Assembly (NCBI RefSeq): GCF_010868145.1
Contig: NZ_JAAGUY010000004.1
Span: 1-64,000, forward strand
DNA: 64,000 bases
Direction of reading: 5' to 3'
Source of the DNA: Nocardia cyriacigeorgica
GTDB lineage: Bacteria; Actinomycetota; Actinomycetes; Mycobacteriales; Mycobacteriaceae
Positions 45,837 to 54,376 of the stretch are shown piece after piece. Every line of letters begins with the position of its first letter. The first letter of the stretch is position 1. The notes under the pieces are model-generated. The model was not told the origin of the DNA and made no database searches. It saw nothing but the letters and a program-made list of their open reading frames with translations. Position numbers and translations under genes: made by a program.

Positions 45837-47087
45837 ATGGCGGACAACCGCGAATTCGATCTGATTCTCTTCGGTGCGACGGGCTTCGTCGGAAAGCTCA
45901 CCGCGCAGTACTTGCTGGATGCGGCGCCCGCAGGCGCGAAGATCGCGTTGGCCGGGCGCTCGGTGGACAAACTGTCCCTGGTGCGCGATGAGCTCGGTCC
46001 CGCGGCCGCGGGCTGGGAGCTGGTGGTCGCGGACGCGGCCGATCAGCCGGCCCTTGACGCACTCGCCGCCCGCACCACCGTCGTGGTGACGACGGTGGGT
46101 CCGTACTTGCGTTACGGTCTGCCGTTGGTCGCGGCCTGCGCCAAGGCAGGTACCCACTATGCCGATCTCACCGGTGAGCCGCTGTTCATCCGGGAGGCGA
46201 TCGACCGGTCCGGCGACGAGGCCGCACGCACCGGCGCAAAAATCGTCAATTCCTGTGGCTACGACTCGATTCCGTCGGATCTGAGCGTGTATCAGCTGTA
46301 CCGGCGTTCGGTCGAGGACAACACCGGCGAGCTCACCGACACCACCCTGATCGCCTCGTTGAAGGGCGGGGTCAGCGGCGGAACCATCGATTCCGGGCGC
46401 GCGATGATGGAAGCGGTGGCCGCCGATCCGTCCAAGCAGTCCGTGCTCAGCCACCCGTATTCGCTCAGCCCGGACAAGTCGATGGATCCCGATGTCGGCA
46501 GGCAGTCCGATCAGGCCTTGCAGCGTGCCAGCGCCATCGACCCGAGCCTGGACGGTTGGGTCGGCACGTTCGTCATGGCGATGCACAACACCAAGATCGT
46601 GCGCCGCTCCAATGGTCTGCTCGGTTGGGTGTACGGCAAGAACTTCCGCTACCGCGAAGTGATGAGCGCGGGCAAGTCCGCGGCCGCACCGCTGGTCGCG
46701 GCCGGTATGTCCGGTGGGATCATGGCCACCATGGCGGCGGGTGCGCTGCTGTCGCGGGTGAGTGCGGGCCGCAAGCTGCTGGATCGGGTGTTGCCCAAGC
46801 CGGGGACCGGACCGAGCGAGCAGGCACGGACCAGCGGCTGGTTCACCATGAAGACCTATGCGCACACGACCTCGGGTGCGAAGTACGTCGCGACCTTTGC
46901 CGCTCAGGGAGATCCGGGGTATCAGGCGACGGCGGTGCTGCTCGGTGAGAGCGGCCTGTGCCTGGCGTTCGACGGCGCGAAGCTGCCGGAACTGGCTGGC
47001 GTGCTCACTCCCGCCGCGGCGATGGGTGACGCGCTCACCGAGCGTTTGCGCGCAGCCGGGATGACCATCGCGGTGGACCGGGTCTGA
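45837..47087 (+). CDS. Saccharopine-dehydrogenase-like trans-acting enoyl reductase family protein
   Basis: A 416-residue Rossmann protein starting EFDLILFGATGFVGKLTAQYLL, with IALAGRSVDKL after beta-2 and a glycine-rich GVSGGTIDSGRAM block. It resembles the mycobacterial Rv2449c/Rv2953 group; Rv2953 is a trans-acting enoyl reductase in phenolic glycolipid/DIM synthesis. Here no polyketide synthase is nearby, so substrate is uncertain. The ATG at 45837 has AGGG 5 nt upstream. It is probably cotranscribed with the AarF gene. Confidence 0.85.
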   Translation: MADNREFDLILFGATGFVGKLTAQYLLDAAPAGAKIALAGRSVDKLSLVRDELGPAAAGWELVVADAADQPALDALAARTTVVVTTVGPYLRYGLPLVAACAKAGTHYADLTGEPLFIREAIDRSGDEAARTGAKIVNSCGYDSIPSDLSVYQLYRRSVEDNTGELTDTTLIASLKGGVSGGTIDSGRAMMEAVAADPSKQSVLSHPYSLSPDKSMDPDVGRQSDQALQRASAIDPSLDGWVGTFVMAMHNTKIVRRSNGLLGWVYGKNFRYREVMSAGKSAAAPLVAAGMSGGIMATMAAGALLSRVSAGRKLLDRVLPKPGTGPSEQARTSGWFTMKTYAHTTSGAKYVATFAAQGDPGYQATAVLLGESGLCLAFDGAKLPELAGVLTPAAAMGDALTERLRAAGMTIAVDRV

Positions 47088-47135
47088 ATGTAGATCACTG
47101 ATGACGGATCTACTGCGGACAACGGAGTCGGCACG

Positions 47136-47768
47136 ATGAATCTCGCTCGGCGCACCATGAACAATCCGGCCCTGGCCGCGGTGTACGAGCGGGCGTGGCG
47201 GCCTGCGTTGTTCTACCTCGCCAGTGGTCGTACGACCGATTCGGATCGTCGTTTCGCGGCCGAATCGCTGCGGTTGCCGAGCGCGCACCGGGTACTCGAT
47301 ATCGCGTGCGGGCCCGGCAATTTCACTCGCTATCTGAGCGAACAGTTGCCCGGTGACGGTTATGCGGTTGGTGTGGATTTCTCGCCGCCGATGCTGGCCA
47401 GGGCCGTGGCCGATAATTCGGGCCAACGCGTGGGTTATCTGCGTGGCGATGCACGGTTTCTGCCGTTCGCGGACGGCTCCTTCGATGCGGTGTGCTGTTT
47501 CGGTGCGCTGTATCTGATCCCGGATCCGCTGGCTGCGGCGCGGGAGATGATTCGGGTGTTGGCGCCGGGTGGGCGGATCGCGATCACCACGAGCCATCGC
47601 GGTGATTCGGCGTTCGGGCAGGCGACGCGGATCGTCGGCGGCTGGTCGGGCTTACGGGTGTTCGACACCGATACCTTTCCCGCGCTGTTCGCCGAGCACG
47701 GGTTGATCGAGATCGATCAGGAGGTCCACCGGTTGTTGCAGTACGTATCGGCGACGCGTCCAACCTGA
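47136..47768 (+). CDS. Class I SAM-dependent methyltransferase
   Basis: A 210-residue Methyltransf_11-type enzyme: motif I VLDIACGPGNFTRYL, motif II YAVGVDFSPPML, LRGDARFLPFADGSFDAVCCFGALY (motifs III/IV) and APGGRIAITT. It resembles UbiE/quinone and small-molecule methyltransferases. It starts 48 nt after the enoyl-reductase-like gene on the same strand and may extend that operon. Substrate not determinable. Confidence 0.87.
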   Translation: MNLARRTMNNPALAAVYERAWRPALFYLASGRTTDSDRRFAAESLRLPSAHRVLDIACGPGNFTRYLSEQLPGDGYAVGVDFSPPMLARAVADNSGQRVGYLRGDARFLPFADGSFDAVCCFGALYLIPDPLAAAREMIRVLAPGGRIAITTSHRGDSAFGQATRIVGGWSGLRVFDTDTFPALFAEHGLIEIDQEVHRLLQYVSATRPT

Positions 47769-48029
47769 CGTCCGGTGCGCTGAATCGGCCAGAGCCCTGG
47801 AACGTCCGCGCTTCGATCAGCCAGGGAGGCCGTCCGGCCCGGCGGCTGCTCGTTCGCGCACCGCAGCGCGCGGCAACCATCGGAGACAGTAGCCGCCGCT
47901 ATCGTGCGCGACATCACAGCCGGGCCTCGATACCGGCCCACGAACGGGCAGCCGCAAGGCATTTCGGACCGGTAGAGTCCGAATCGAACCGGTGGGGACG
48001 TGATGGACCGAGCGGAAGGGGGAGCCCAG

Positions 48030-48419
48030 GTGGCGGTACCGGAAACGGGGCAGAGCCGGGCTCGGCAGTTGTATATCGCGGCGGTCGACGGAGGTGCGGC
48101 GGCGTTCGAACTCGCGGAGGACGTGGCATCGAATCTGGCCGCGGCCTGCGACGTCCTTGTCGACGATCTGCAACGAGCCAGAGCCGAATCACACCTGATC
48201 ACCGAGGTCTCCGGCTTCCCCGATCTGCCGACCGGCCATGGGCTCGCCAGGGGATTCGGCACCAAGGGCCGCGAGTACCTGGACACGCTGACCGCGCTGC
48301 AGGAGACCGCGCTGCTCTACAAAGCGGCCTATCTGGCGGCGGGCAAGAAGTTCGTCGACGCCGACGCCGCCAACAAGGCCGCGATCGACCTCGTCGCCGC
48401 ACATCTGGCGCCGCGATGA
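48030..48419 (+). CDS. Small helical ESX-associated protein (PE-like position)
   Basis: A 129-residue, mostly helical protein without recognised catalytic motif. Helix one is SRARQLYIAAVDGGAAAFELAED; a second helical block, REYLDTLTALQETALLYKAAYLAAGKKFVDADAA, ends the protein. Size, helix content and position directly before a PPE/WXG-like gene and espG suggest an ESX substrate or co-substrate. The GTG at 48030 has AAGGGGGAG 5 nt upstream; an ATG at 48003 with weaker signals would add nine residues. The 47769-48029 gap shows nothing else recognisable. Confidence 0.6.
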   Translation: MAVPETGQSRARQLYIAAVDGGAAAFELAEDVASNLAAACDVLVDDLQRARAESHLITEVSGFPDLPTGHGLARGFGTKGREYLDTLTALQETALLYKAAYLAAGKKFVDADAANKAAIDLVAAHLAPR

Positions 48420-48446
48420 CGCCGGGCATCGAGTGAGGAGCGCCCC

Positions 48447-49046
48447 ATGGCAGATCACGCCGAACCCGAAGGCCTCCCCGGTGACACCGACCCCGCCTAC
48501 GCACCGGAGCGCGAACACTTCATCGGGTACACCCATCAGGAGATCTGGGATCGCGTGCACGAGGTGATGGACCCGGCCCTACTCGACCGGGCTGCGGCCG
48601 TGTGGCGGGCGAATGCCGTCGCGCTGGGCGAAGCGTTCCGCGTCTTCGGCGATGCCACCAATCGCGAATTCGCACGATGGTCGGGTCACACCGCCGACGC
48701 CGCGGCGCGGGCCACCGGCGAGTTCGTCCACGCGGGCACCGACACGCACGAGGTCTGTGCCGCGGTCGCCGCGCTACTGGAGCTCGATCGCGATGCGGCA
48801 CAGACGGTTCGAGCTGCGATTCCGCCGCCGCAGCCGTATTGTCCGCTCGATGATCCGGCCGCCGAAGCGATCCACGGCGGACAACGACGAATGGATCACG
48901 ACATCGCGGCGGCGGCCGTCACCGCCGACGTCCAGGACCTCATGACACACGTGTACTCCCCCGCCATCCCCGCGTCAGGAGATCGGGTACCCCGCTTCGC
49001 GGTCACCCGCACCGACCCCACCGGCGGCGGGGGCCTGCCACTGTGA
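48447..49046 (+). CDS. PPE/WXG100-like ESX substrate candidate
   Basis: A 199-residue protein. Residues about 25-85 form a helical hairpin of ESX-substrate type: YTHQEIWDRVHEVMDPALLDRAAAVWRANAVALGEAF, then ARWSGHTADAAARATGEFVHAG, where W-S-G takes the place of the W-x-G turn. The C-terminal half is Pro/Asp-rich and lacks a known domain. GAGGAG lies 6 nt before the ATG. The stop overlaps the espG GTG by 4 nt, strongly linking the two; EspG chaperones bind PPE-type helical tips. Confidence 0.68.
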   Translation: MADHAEPEGLPGDTDPAYAPEREHFIGYTHQEIWDRVHEVMDPALLDRAAAVWRANAVALGEAFRVFGDATNREFARWSGHTADAAARATGEFVHAGTDTHEVCAAVAALLELDRDAAQTVRAAIPPPQPYCPLDDPAAEAIHGGQRRMDHDIAAAAVTADVQDLMTHVYSPAIPASGDRVPRFAVTRTDPTGGGGLPL

Positions 49047-49774
49047 AATGGGTACTCACCCCGGACGAATTCAGCTACGTCTGGCAGAACGAAACCGATC
49101 TCGATCGACGGCCTTACCCGGTCAATATGGCGGCCGGCGCCACCGCGCGCACCGAGACCGAATACCTGGACCTGCGATTACCGCAGCGGTTCGCCAGACA
49201 GGCCGATCCCGATCTGGCTGCCGCGCTCATGTTGTGCGCCCGCGCCGACGCCACCACCATCACCGTGTCCGGTGAGCGCACCGCCTCCACCGACGAAGGC
49301 TGCCCCGAACGGATCCTGGCCTTCGCCGCCGTGGTGCATCAGCACGCTGCCATCCTGGTGGCCGCACCGAGCAACGTGTCGGTGCTGATGTGTCACGCAC
49401 GTGGTCTCGGTGAGCACCTGGTCGAGGTGATCGGACCGGCGCGACCGGGCCGGTCCGGCACTCTGCGCGAACCGCAGGATGCCGTACTCGGCGCCACCGA
49501 CCACTCGGGCAACGGCCAGACCCTCTCCGCCAATGGTGAGCGCGGCGCCGCCCGTTTCCGCCGTGCGCTACGCAAACCGGTCGACGGCCGCGGCTTCATC
49601 ACCGTCACGGTCGAGCCGGACAATCCGATGTCGCCGCCCACCCGCCATCGGACCTGGCTCGATGTCACCGGCGACGGCCGCTATCTGCTCACCACAGCCG
49701 ACGAGCTGACCCTCACCCCGGTCACCGATGCCGATTTCGCCTGCCAGCTGCTCCGACTGGCGCAGATCCGCTGA
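49043..49774 (+). CDS. EspG-family ESX secretion-associated chaperone
   Basis: A 243-residue EspG-family protein. The N-terminus WVLTPDEFSYVWQNETDLDRRPYPVNM matches the EspG pattern of an aromatic/Leu strand and conserved PYP. The C-terminal HRTWLDVTGDGRYLLTTADELTLTPV is the second family block. EspG proteins are cytosolic chaperones that bind PE/PPE-type substrates and deliver them to the ESX machine. The GTG start overlaps the upstream PPE-like gene by 4 nt. No ESX core genes (eccB/C/D/E) are present in this window, so it would serve a secretion system encoded elsewhere. Confidence 0.85.
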   Translation: MKWVLTPDEFSYVWQNETDLDRRPYPVNMAAGATARTETEYLDLRLPQRFARQADPDLAAALMLCARADATTITVSGERTASTDEGCPERILAFAAVVHQHAAILVAAPSNVSVLMCHARGLGEHLVEVIGPARPGRSGTLREPQDAVLGATDHSGNGQTLSANGERGAARFRRALRKPVDGRGFITVTVEPDNPMSPPTRHRTWLDVTGDGRYLLTTADELTLTPVTDADFACQLLRLAQIR

Positions 49775-49804
49775 TCGCAGCCACGGATGTGGTAGGTCTG
49801 ACGG

Positions 49805-50650
49805 ATGGTGAAGCACTGGTCGGTTCCAGCACGGCAGGCACTGAAGGCAGACGGCCTGCGCATCGCCGATCTGGACACCTCGGCCCGCCCCGGTTTCGAC
49901 GGCGATAAAAAACTCGGTGAGGCGCTGCTCGCCGAGCGCGGCACGGTGCTGTCGGATCTGCAGGAAAAGCTGTACGCCAATGGCCGATCCGGCGATTCGC
50001 GCAGCGTGCTGCTGGTGTTGCAGGGTATGGATACCGCGGGCAAGGGCGGCATCGTCCGTCATGTGATCGGTTCGGTGGATCCGCAGGGTGTCGACCACGC
50101 CGCCTTCGGTGTGCCGACCGAGGAGGAGAAGCGCCACCATTACCTGTGGCGCATCCGCAAGGCGCTGCCACGCGGTGGGCAGATCGGCGTGTTCGACCGC
50201 TCGCACTATGAGGACGTCCTGGTAGTGCGGGTACACAATCTCGTTCCCGCCACGGTCTGGGGTGAGCGCTACGACGAGATCAATGCCTTCGAGCGCGAAC
50301 TCACCGACGAGGGCATCACCTTGGTGAAGGTCGCGATGTTCGTCTCCCTCGAAGAACAGAAGAAGCGGCTGCGCCAACGCCTCGAACGCCCGGACAAGTA
50401 TTGGAAGTTCAATCCCGCCGATATCTCCGAGCGTGCCTTCTGGCCCGCCTATCACGATGCCTATCAGGCCATGCTCGACCGCACCTCCACCGAGAACGCC
50501 CCCTGGCACGTCCTGCCCGCCGACCACAAATGGTATTCCCGCCTCGCCGTGACCGAACTGCTCATCGATGCCCTGCAAAGCCTCGACTTGGACTGGCCAC
50601 CTGCCGATTTCGACGTCGAGGAGCAGTTGGCCCGCCTCGACAAGGCTTGA
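49805..50650 (+). CDS. ppk2: Polyphosphate kinase 2 (single-domain PPK2)
   Basis: Uses polyphosphate to phosphorylate nucleoside mono- or diphosphates, or the reverse. The 281-residue P-loop protein has the Walker A GMDTAGKGG (74-82), Walker B FDRSHYED (130-137) and the lid/arginine block KYWKFNPADISERAFWPAYHDAYQ-like region around 198-220. A one-domain layout with an N-terminal extension fits class I or III PPK2; substrate preference cannot be read. It begins 30 nt after espG on the same strand. Confidence 0.92.
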   Translation: MVKHWSVPARQALKADGLRIADLDTSARPGFDGDKKLGEALLAERGTVLSDLQEKLYANGRSGDSRSVLLVLQGMDTAGKGGIVRHVIGSVDPQGVDHAAFGVPTEEEKRHHYLWRIRKALPRGGQIGVFDRSHYEDVLVVRVHNLVPATVWGERYDEINAFERELTDEGITLVKVAMFVSLEEQKKRLRQRLERPDKYWKFNPADISERAFWPAYHDAYQAMLDRTSTENAPWHVLPADHKWYSRLAVTELLIDALQSLDLDWPPADFDVEEQLARLDKA

Positions 50651-50706
50651 TCACACGGAGCAGCAGGCTGCTCGACTGTTTCCCAGCGCCGAACAACACG
50701 ACAGAT

Positions 50707-50724
50707 CCATACATACTTGTATGG
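50707..50724. promoter_or_regulatory. Operator-like palindrome before the AurF-like gene
   Basis: CCATACA-TACT-TGTATGG has perfect 7-bp arms and is AT-rich against its surroundings. It is 81 nt upstream of the diiron-enzyme ATG, where a repressor could block the promoter. No regulator gene is adjacent. Confidence 0.55.
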
Positions 50725-50804
50725 AAGTGGGACGAGCGTCTACCATTTACTGAGACTTCGGGTCCCAGGTAATTTGCCCGGAAGCTGGAACAAGGGAGAC
50801 ACCG

Positions 50805-51794
50805 ATGACGCTGTCCGCTGTATCGAAGCCGGAATCCGCAGAACAGGCGTACCGCGAGGTCCTACAGGGACTGTCCGAGGGGTCGGTCAACCGGCACTTC
50901 GACCCCTATGTGGATATCGACTGGGACTCCCCCGACTTCGGGGTCGACAAGAACGATCGGCGCTGGGTTCTCCCCGAGGCGGATCCGCTGGGCCGCCACC
51001 CCTGGTACAAGGCGCTGCCCGTCGAGAAACAGATCGCCATGGGGATGTGGCGCCAGGCCGGGATCGCGAAGGTCGGGCTCGACTTCGAACAGCTGTTGAT
51101 TCGTGGGCTCATGCAGTACGTGGTGTCGCTGCCCAACGGTGATCCGGAGTTCCGCTTCATCACCCATGAGGCGGCCGAAGAGTGCAACCACACGCTCATG
51201 TTCCAGGAGATGATCAACCGTATCGGCGAGGACGTCATCGGCATGGGGTCGATCGACCGCAAGCTGACAATGGTCATCTGGCCCGCGGTGAAGTACTTCC
51301 CGGAATTCTTCTTCACCATGGTGCTCGGCGGCGAGGAGCCCATCGACCACCTGCAGAAGTCGATCCTGCGTGGTGGCGACGAGATGCATCCGATGGTGCA
51401 GCGGGTCATGCAGATCCACGTGGCCGAAGAAGCGCGCCATATCTCGTTCGCGCACGAGTACCTGCGCCGCAACGTACCGAAGATGCACCCCGCCACCCGA
51501 TTCGCGCTATCGCTGCTGTTCCCCGCAGCGATGCGCATCATGTGCGAGATGATCGCGACTCCTCCGAAGGAATTCATCGAGAAGTTCGATATCCCGCAGT
51601 CGGTCATCAAGGACATGTACTGGCGCAGTGAGGAATCCAGCTCCGCCCTGCGCGATATCTTCGCCGATGTTCGCGCGCTGGCCGAACAGAGCGGGTTGAT
51701 CAACCCGGTGTCGAAACTGGTGTGGAAGGTGCTCGGAATCGACGGGCACGCGTCGCGTTACCGCAGCGAGCCGGCGCGTCGCGCGGCTGCCTGA
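50805..51794 (+). CDS. AurF-like diiron oxygenase
   Basis: A 329-residue helical-bundle diiron protein of the AurF (p-aminobenzoate N-oxygenase) family. Metal-ligand motifs are HEAAEECNH (Glu126, His129) and VAEEARHISFAHEYL (Glu209, His212). Further ligands come from the helix around residues 90-105 and the later stretch. Known members oxidise amines or fatty acyl chains; the substrate here is unknown. CAAGGGAGACACCG precedes the ATG. It stands alone behind a palindromic operator candidate. Confidence 0.85.
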   Translation: MTLSAVSKPESAEQAYREVLQGLSEGSVNRHFDPYVDIDWDSPDFGVDKNDRRWVLPEADPLGRHPWYKALPVEKQIAMGMWRQAGIAKVGLDFEQLLIRGLMQYVVSLPNGDPEFRFITHEAAEECNHTLMFQEMINRIGEDVIGMGSIDRKLTMVIWPAVKYFPEFFFTMVLGGEEPIDHLQKSILRGGDEMHPMVQRVMQIHVAEEARHISFAHEYLRRNVPKMHPATRFALSLLFPAAMRIMCEMIATPPKEFIEKFDIPQSVIKDMYWRSEESSSALRDIFADVRALAEQSGLINPVSKLVWKVLGIDGHASRYRSEPARRAAA

Positions 51795-51834
51795 GCTTCG
51801 GCTCTGACCGAGCTTCGGCGCCCGTCGATCACGA

Positions 51835-51853
51835 CGGGCCGGTCAACGGCCCG
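51835..51853 (+). terminator. Hairpin after the AurF-like gene
   Basis: CGGGCCG (51835-51841) pairs with CGGCCCG (51847-51853) around a GTCAA loop, 41 nt after the stop. No T-run. Confidence 0.5.
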
Positions 51854-51881
51854 ATGCGCCGATTTCCAGATTCGCGAGGAC

Positions 51882-51911
51882 GTCCCACCGCCAACGAAAC
51901 AGCGGTGGGAC
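51882..51911. terminator. Hairpin between convergent genes
   Basis: GTCCCACCGC (51882-51891) and GCGGTGGGAC (51902-51911) are perfect 10-bp arms with a 10-nt A-rich loop. It lies 8 nt past the minus-strand stop at 51919, so it is probably that gene's terminator. Confidence 0.6.
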
Positions 51912-51918
51912 GCCACGT

Positions 51919-52323
51919 TCAGTCGGCGACGAGCCGGGTGCGGGAATGGGAATGCTCACGCTGCCGCCGGATCACATACGTCCCCGCCGAACTCCCGGTC
52001 GCACCGTGCTCGGGGTGCATGAGATAGGCGACGGCATTCGCGGAGAATATGCCGAGCGCCAGGCCGGTGGGGTCGAAGACCTCTCCGGTCCAGCGGCAGG
52101 TACCGGGTTCGGCGACGAGCACATGCGGGTTACCGCCCGCGGCGCCGCGCAGCACCTCGATTCCGTCCGGCGGGACCTGACGCCAGCTCGCGTCGGAACG
52201 CGGCTCGACCGAGTCGAGCATGGACAGCGGAATGACGATCAGATCGCCTTGGGCGTGGATACCGTCGATGACGGGGCTGCGCACGGACTGGTCGAGTTGT
52301 TCGAGGACAAGGGATTCGGTCAT
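51919..52323 (-). CDS. Uncharacterised 134-residue protein
   Basis: I do not recognise the family. The protein begins ESLVLEQLDQSVRSPVIDGIHAQGDLIVIPLSML, has a beta-rich middle (IEVLRGAAGGNPHVLVAEPGTCRW) and ends with a His/Arg-rich tail. There is no signal peptide or membrane segment. GAGGTGACGAT precedes the ATG. It starts 9 nt after the DUF6745 gene, so the two are an operon; paired hypothetical proteins of this type occur in Streptomyces and Nocardia. Confidence 0.6.
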   Translation of the reverse strand: MTESLVLEQLDQSVRSPVIDGIHAQGDLIVIPLSMLDSVEPRSDASWRQVPPDGIEVLRGAAGGNPHVLVAEPGTCRWTGEVFDPTGLALGIFSANAVAYLMHPEHGATGSSAGTYVIRRQREHSHSRTRLVAD

Positions 52324-52332
52324 ATCGTCACC

Positions 52333-53370
52333 TCAGGTGCGGTGGAGGAGTTGGGAGTACTGCGCGCCGGTCAGGCCATAGGTCCAGGCCGCGGCGTCGA
52401 CGGGGTCGGTGAAATAGCCGGGGACGGTCAGGCCGTACCGGCGGCGCGTGCCATCGCGTTCGATGGAACCGTTCACCGCGACCAGGACCCGCTGATTGCG
52501 CGGAGCCTCGTAGAGCATCAGCTCGAAGCCGTGATTTCCGGGATCGGGAGCGGTCGCCATCAGCTGCGTCCCCGCTTCTTCGAGATATGCGGGCCAGCCT
52601 AGTTTTTCGATAGCGCACCGTCTGACCTCGACATTGGTTTCTCGGTCGATGGCCTCGGCGGTGGGATCGGTGATCACCCAGGCGGGCACCTGAGTGCCGT
52701 GCCAGAAGTACAGTTCCCAGCCATCCGCGTAGCGAACCGCAGGGCCGTCGGCACAGTGCAGCCGTACCTCGTCAACAGTCTCATCCACCAGTTCGGTCGC
52801 CAGTAGTTGCGGCCGTTCGGAGACGACGCACACTCCATCATCGGGCCACCACGGCCCGCACGAGTCCGCCACGGTGGCCCACAATTCCCACAGCCGTGCC
52901 GAATCGCCGTGCCGAGCAGGCGAGCAATCGGCCCATGCCGAACCCCAGCAGCTCTCCATCCGATACCGCGACTGGAATCGACGGTCGTCTGCCGCACCGA
53001 GGATCCTTTGCGTGACCGCGCTCCATGAGCGCGCCAACAGCCAGGACACCTGGGGCTCGTACACCCGGCAGGACCTGCCCATATCGAGCGAAGCATCGAC
53101 ATGTATCGACGAAAGTTTCCGGGCGACCGGATGTTTCAGCGGAGGAATCTTGTTCACCGATCCGCTGACCACCGATCCCGGATCTCCGGTAGTCAGAGCG
53201 ATGAACGGCGACGAGGCCCACCGGAATCGCGGCGGACTCAGCCCCACCAACTCATAGATTTCAGAAATGGCCGCTTGGGCGACCGAACGTTCGGCTGGTT
53301 CGGTGCACAGCATCCGACCGAGCCATTTTCGACGGGTTTCCGCAGCTTCCCGCTGCCCGAGACCACTCAC
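52333..53370 (-). CDS. DUF6745-domain protein
   Basis: A 345-residue protein with the DUF6745 signature: RLHCADGPAVRYADGWELYFWHG (Cys-Ala-Asp-Gly-Pro-Ala), PAWVI, RRCAIEKLGWPAYL, and the C-terminal YGLTVPG with PVDAAAWTYGLTGAQY. The N-terminal third is less conserved. The CADGPA and YFWHG elements look like a small beta-repeat domain. Function unknown; in other actinomycetes such proteins accompany genomic accessory genes. The GTG start has no clear ribosome-binding site. It is followed 9 nt later by the 134-residue gene. Confidence 0.75.
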   Translation of the reverse strand: MSGLGQREAAETRRKWLGRMLCTEPAERSVAQAAISEIYELVGLSPPRFRWASSPFIALTTGDPGSVVSGSVNKIPPLKHPVARKLSSIHVDASLDMGRSCRVYEPQVSWLLARSWSAVTQRILGAADDRRFQSRYRMESCWGSAWADCSPARHGDSARLWELWATVADSCGPWWPDDGVCVVSERPQLLATELVDETVDEVRLHCADGPAVRYADGWELYFWHGTQVPAWVITDPTAEAIDRETNVEVRRCAIEKLGWPAYLEEAGTQLMATAPDPGNHGFELMLYEAPRNQRVLVAVNGSIERDGTRRRYGLTVPGYFTDPVDAAAWTYGLTGAQYSQLLHRT

Positions 53371-53548
53371 CGGATGACGGTGGTGTCGTCCTTTCCAACG
53401 ATCATGGGAATCAGCGTGACAGATCTACCGGGAATCAGCAACCACGTCCACCGCGCCCGAGTAGGAACTCGGGTGCGCTGCACGGCGTCGGTGGGAGCCG
53501 ACGCGCCGCGAGGTGCGCCGGTTCTGCGCCGGTCGGGCGGCGCGGGAT

Positions 53549-54364
53549 TCAGCCGACGCGAGCCGAGCCGATCAGGTCGAACAGCTCCGAAGCCACGTGC
53601 TCCGGTAGTTCCAGCCCCGGGAAATGGGTTTCCCCGTTGAGGCGCGTGTAGCTGAACCATGGGTTGCGGTCGGCGAATTCGGCGTGCAGTGCGTCGTATT
53701 CGGGCGAACTCGGATGGGAGAAGACGTGTCGGATCGGGCGTGGCTCCTTCATCCGTTCCATTCGGCCCATCGGTGAACCCCAGGTCTGATAAGCCTTTTC
53801 CACCTCGCGCCCAGAACGCGCCCACATGTCGTAGCCGTGGCCGCCGGCTTCGAAGCGAACATGGTTGAGCACTGTCTCGTTGGTGCTGCCGTCGAGCCAT
53901 GAGCGCAGCAGTTCGTCGCGGGCGGCCTTCCAGGTGGCGGGGTTCTGCAACGCCGCCACACCGGCGGCGAATTTTGGCGGTGGCGGGGTCATGATGAGGT
54001 CGAGTAGCAAGACGGCGGGAACTCTTTCGATGCCGAGTTGGTCGGCCATATCCAAACTCACCCAGCCGCCATGGGCGTGTGACAGCGGCACGAACGACTC
54101 GACCTCGAGCGCGTCGAGCAGAGCGATGGTGTCGGAAACTTGTTCGGCTACACCGAAATCCGCGACGGGTGTTCGATCCGGTCCGTGGCTGCGCCAGCAT
54201 ACTCGAATGACGCGATGCTTCGCACGTAGGAATGGCAGCAGCGGATTCCACGCGCGAAGGTCGTGCGCCCACCCGTTCAGCAGGACGATCGCCGGGGTCT
54301 GCGGCGCATAGCCCTGGTCGTCGAAGGCGATCTCGACGCCGTTGATCCGCATGGTGTTGATCAT
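53549..54364 (-). CDS. aqdC: HOD/AqdC-like cofactor-independent 2,4-dioxygenase (PQS dioxygenase candidate)
   Basis: A 271-residue alpha/beta-hydrolase-fold protein that closely resembles Arthrobacter HOD (1H-3-hydroxy-4-oxoquinaldine 2,4-dioxygenase). Shared features are GWAHD (31-35), FVPLSHAHGGW (91-101), Asp122, Trp156 in WLDG, GYDMWARSGR, RPIRHVFSHP, NPWFSY, and catalytic His247 in THFPGLELPE. The nucleophile-elbow Ser is Ala97, so an esterase is unlikely. Such enzymes open 3-hydroxy-4-quinolones with O2, releasing CO. AqdC converts PQS to N-octanoylanthranilate. It is the last gene of a three-gene operon, 12 nt after the monooxygenase gene. Confidence 0.8.
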   Translation of the reverse strand: MINTMRINGVEIAFDDQGYAPQTPAIVLLNGWAHDLRAWNPLLPFLRAKHRVIRVCWRSHGPDRTPVADFGVAEQVSDTIALLDALEVESFVPLSHAHGGWVSLDMADQLGIERVPAVLLLDLIMTPPPPKFAAGVAALQNPATWKAARDELLRSWLDGSTNETVLNHVRFEAGGHGYDMWARSGREVEKAYQTWGSPMGRMERMKEPRPIRHVFSHPSSPEYDALHAEFADRNPWFSYTRLNGETHFPGLELPEHVASELFDLIGSARVG

Positions 54365-54376
54365 GTTTGTCTCCTT

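Noticed and set aside
45762..47597. A 611-codon minus-strand frame
   Set aside because: It is antisense to the enoyl-reductase-like and methyltransferase genes, both of which show clear motifs.
53549..54364. Ordinary alpha/beta-hydrolase esterase
   Set aside because: The nucleophile position is alanine, and several sequence blocks specifically resemble HOD-type dioxygenases.
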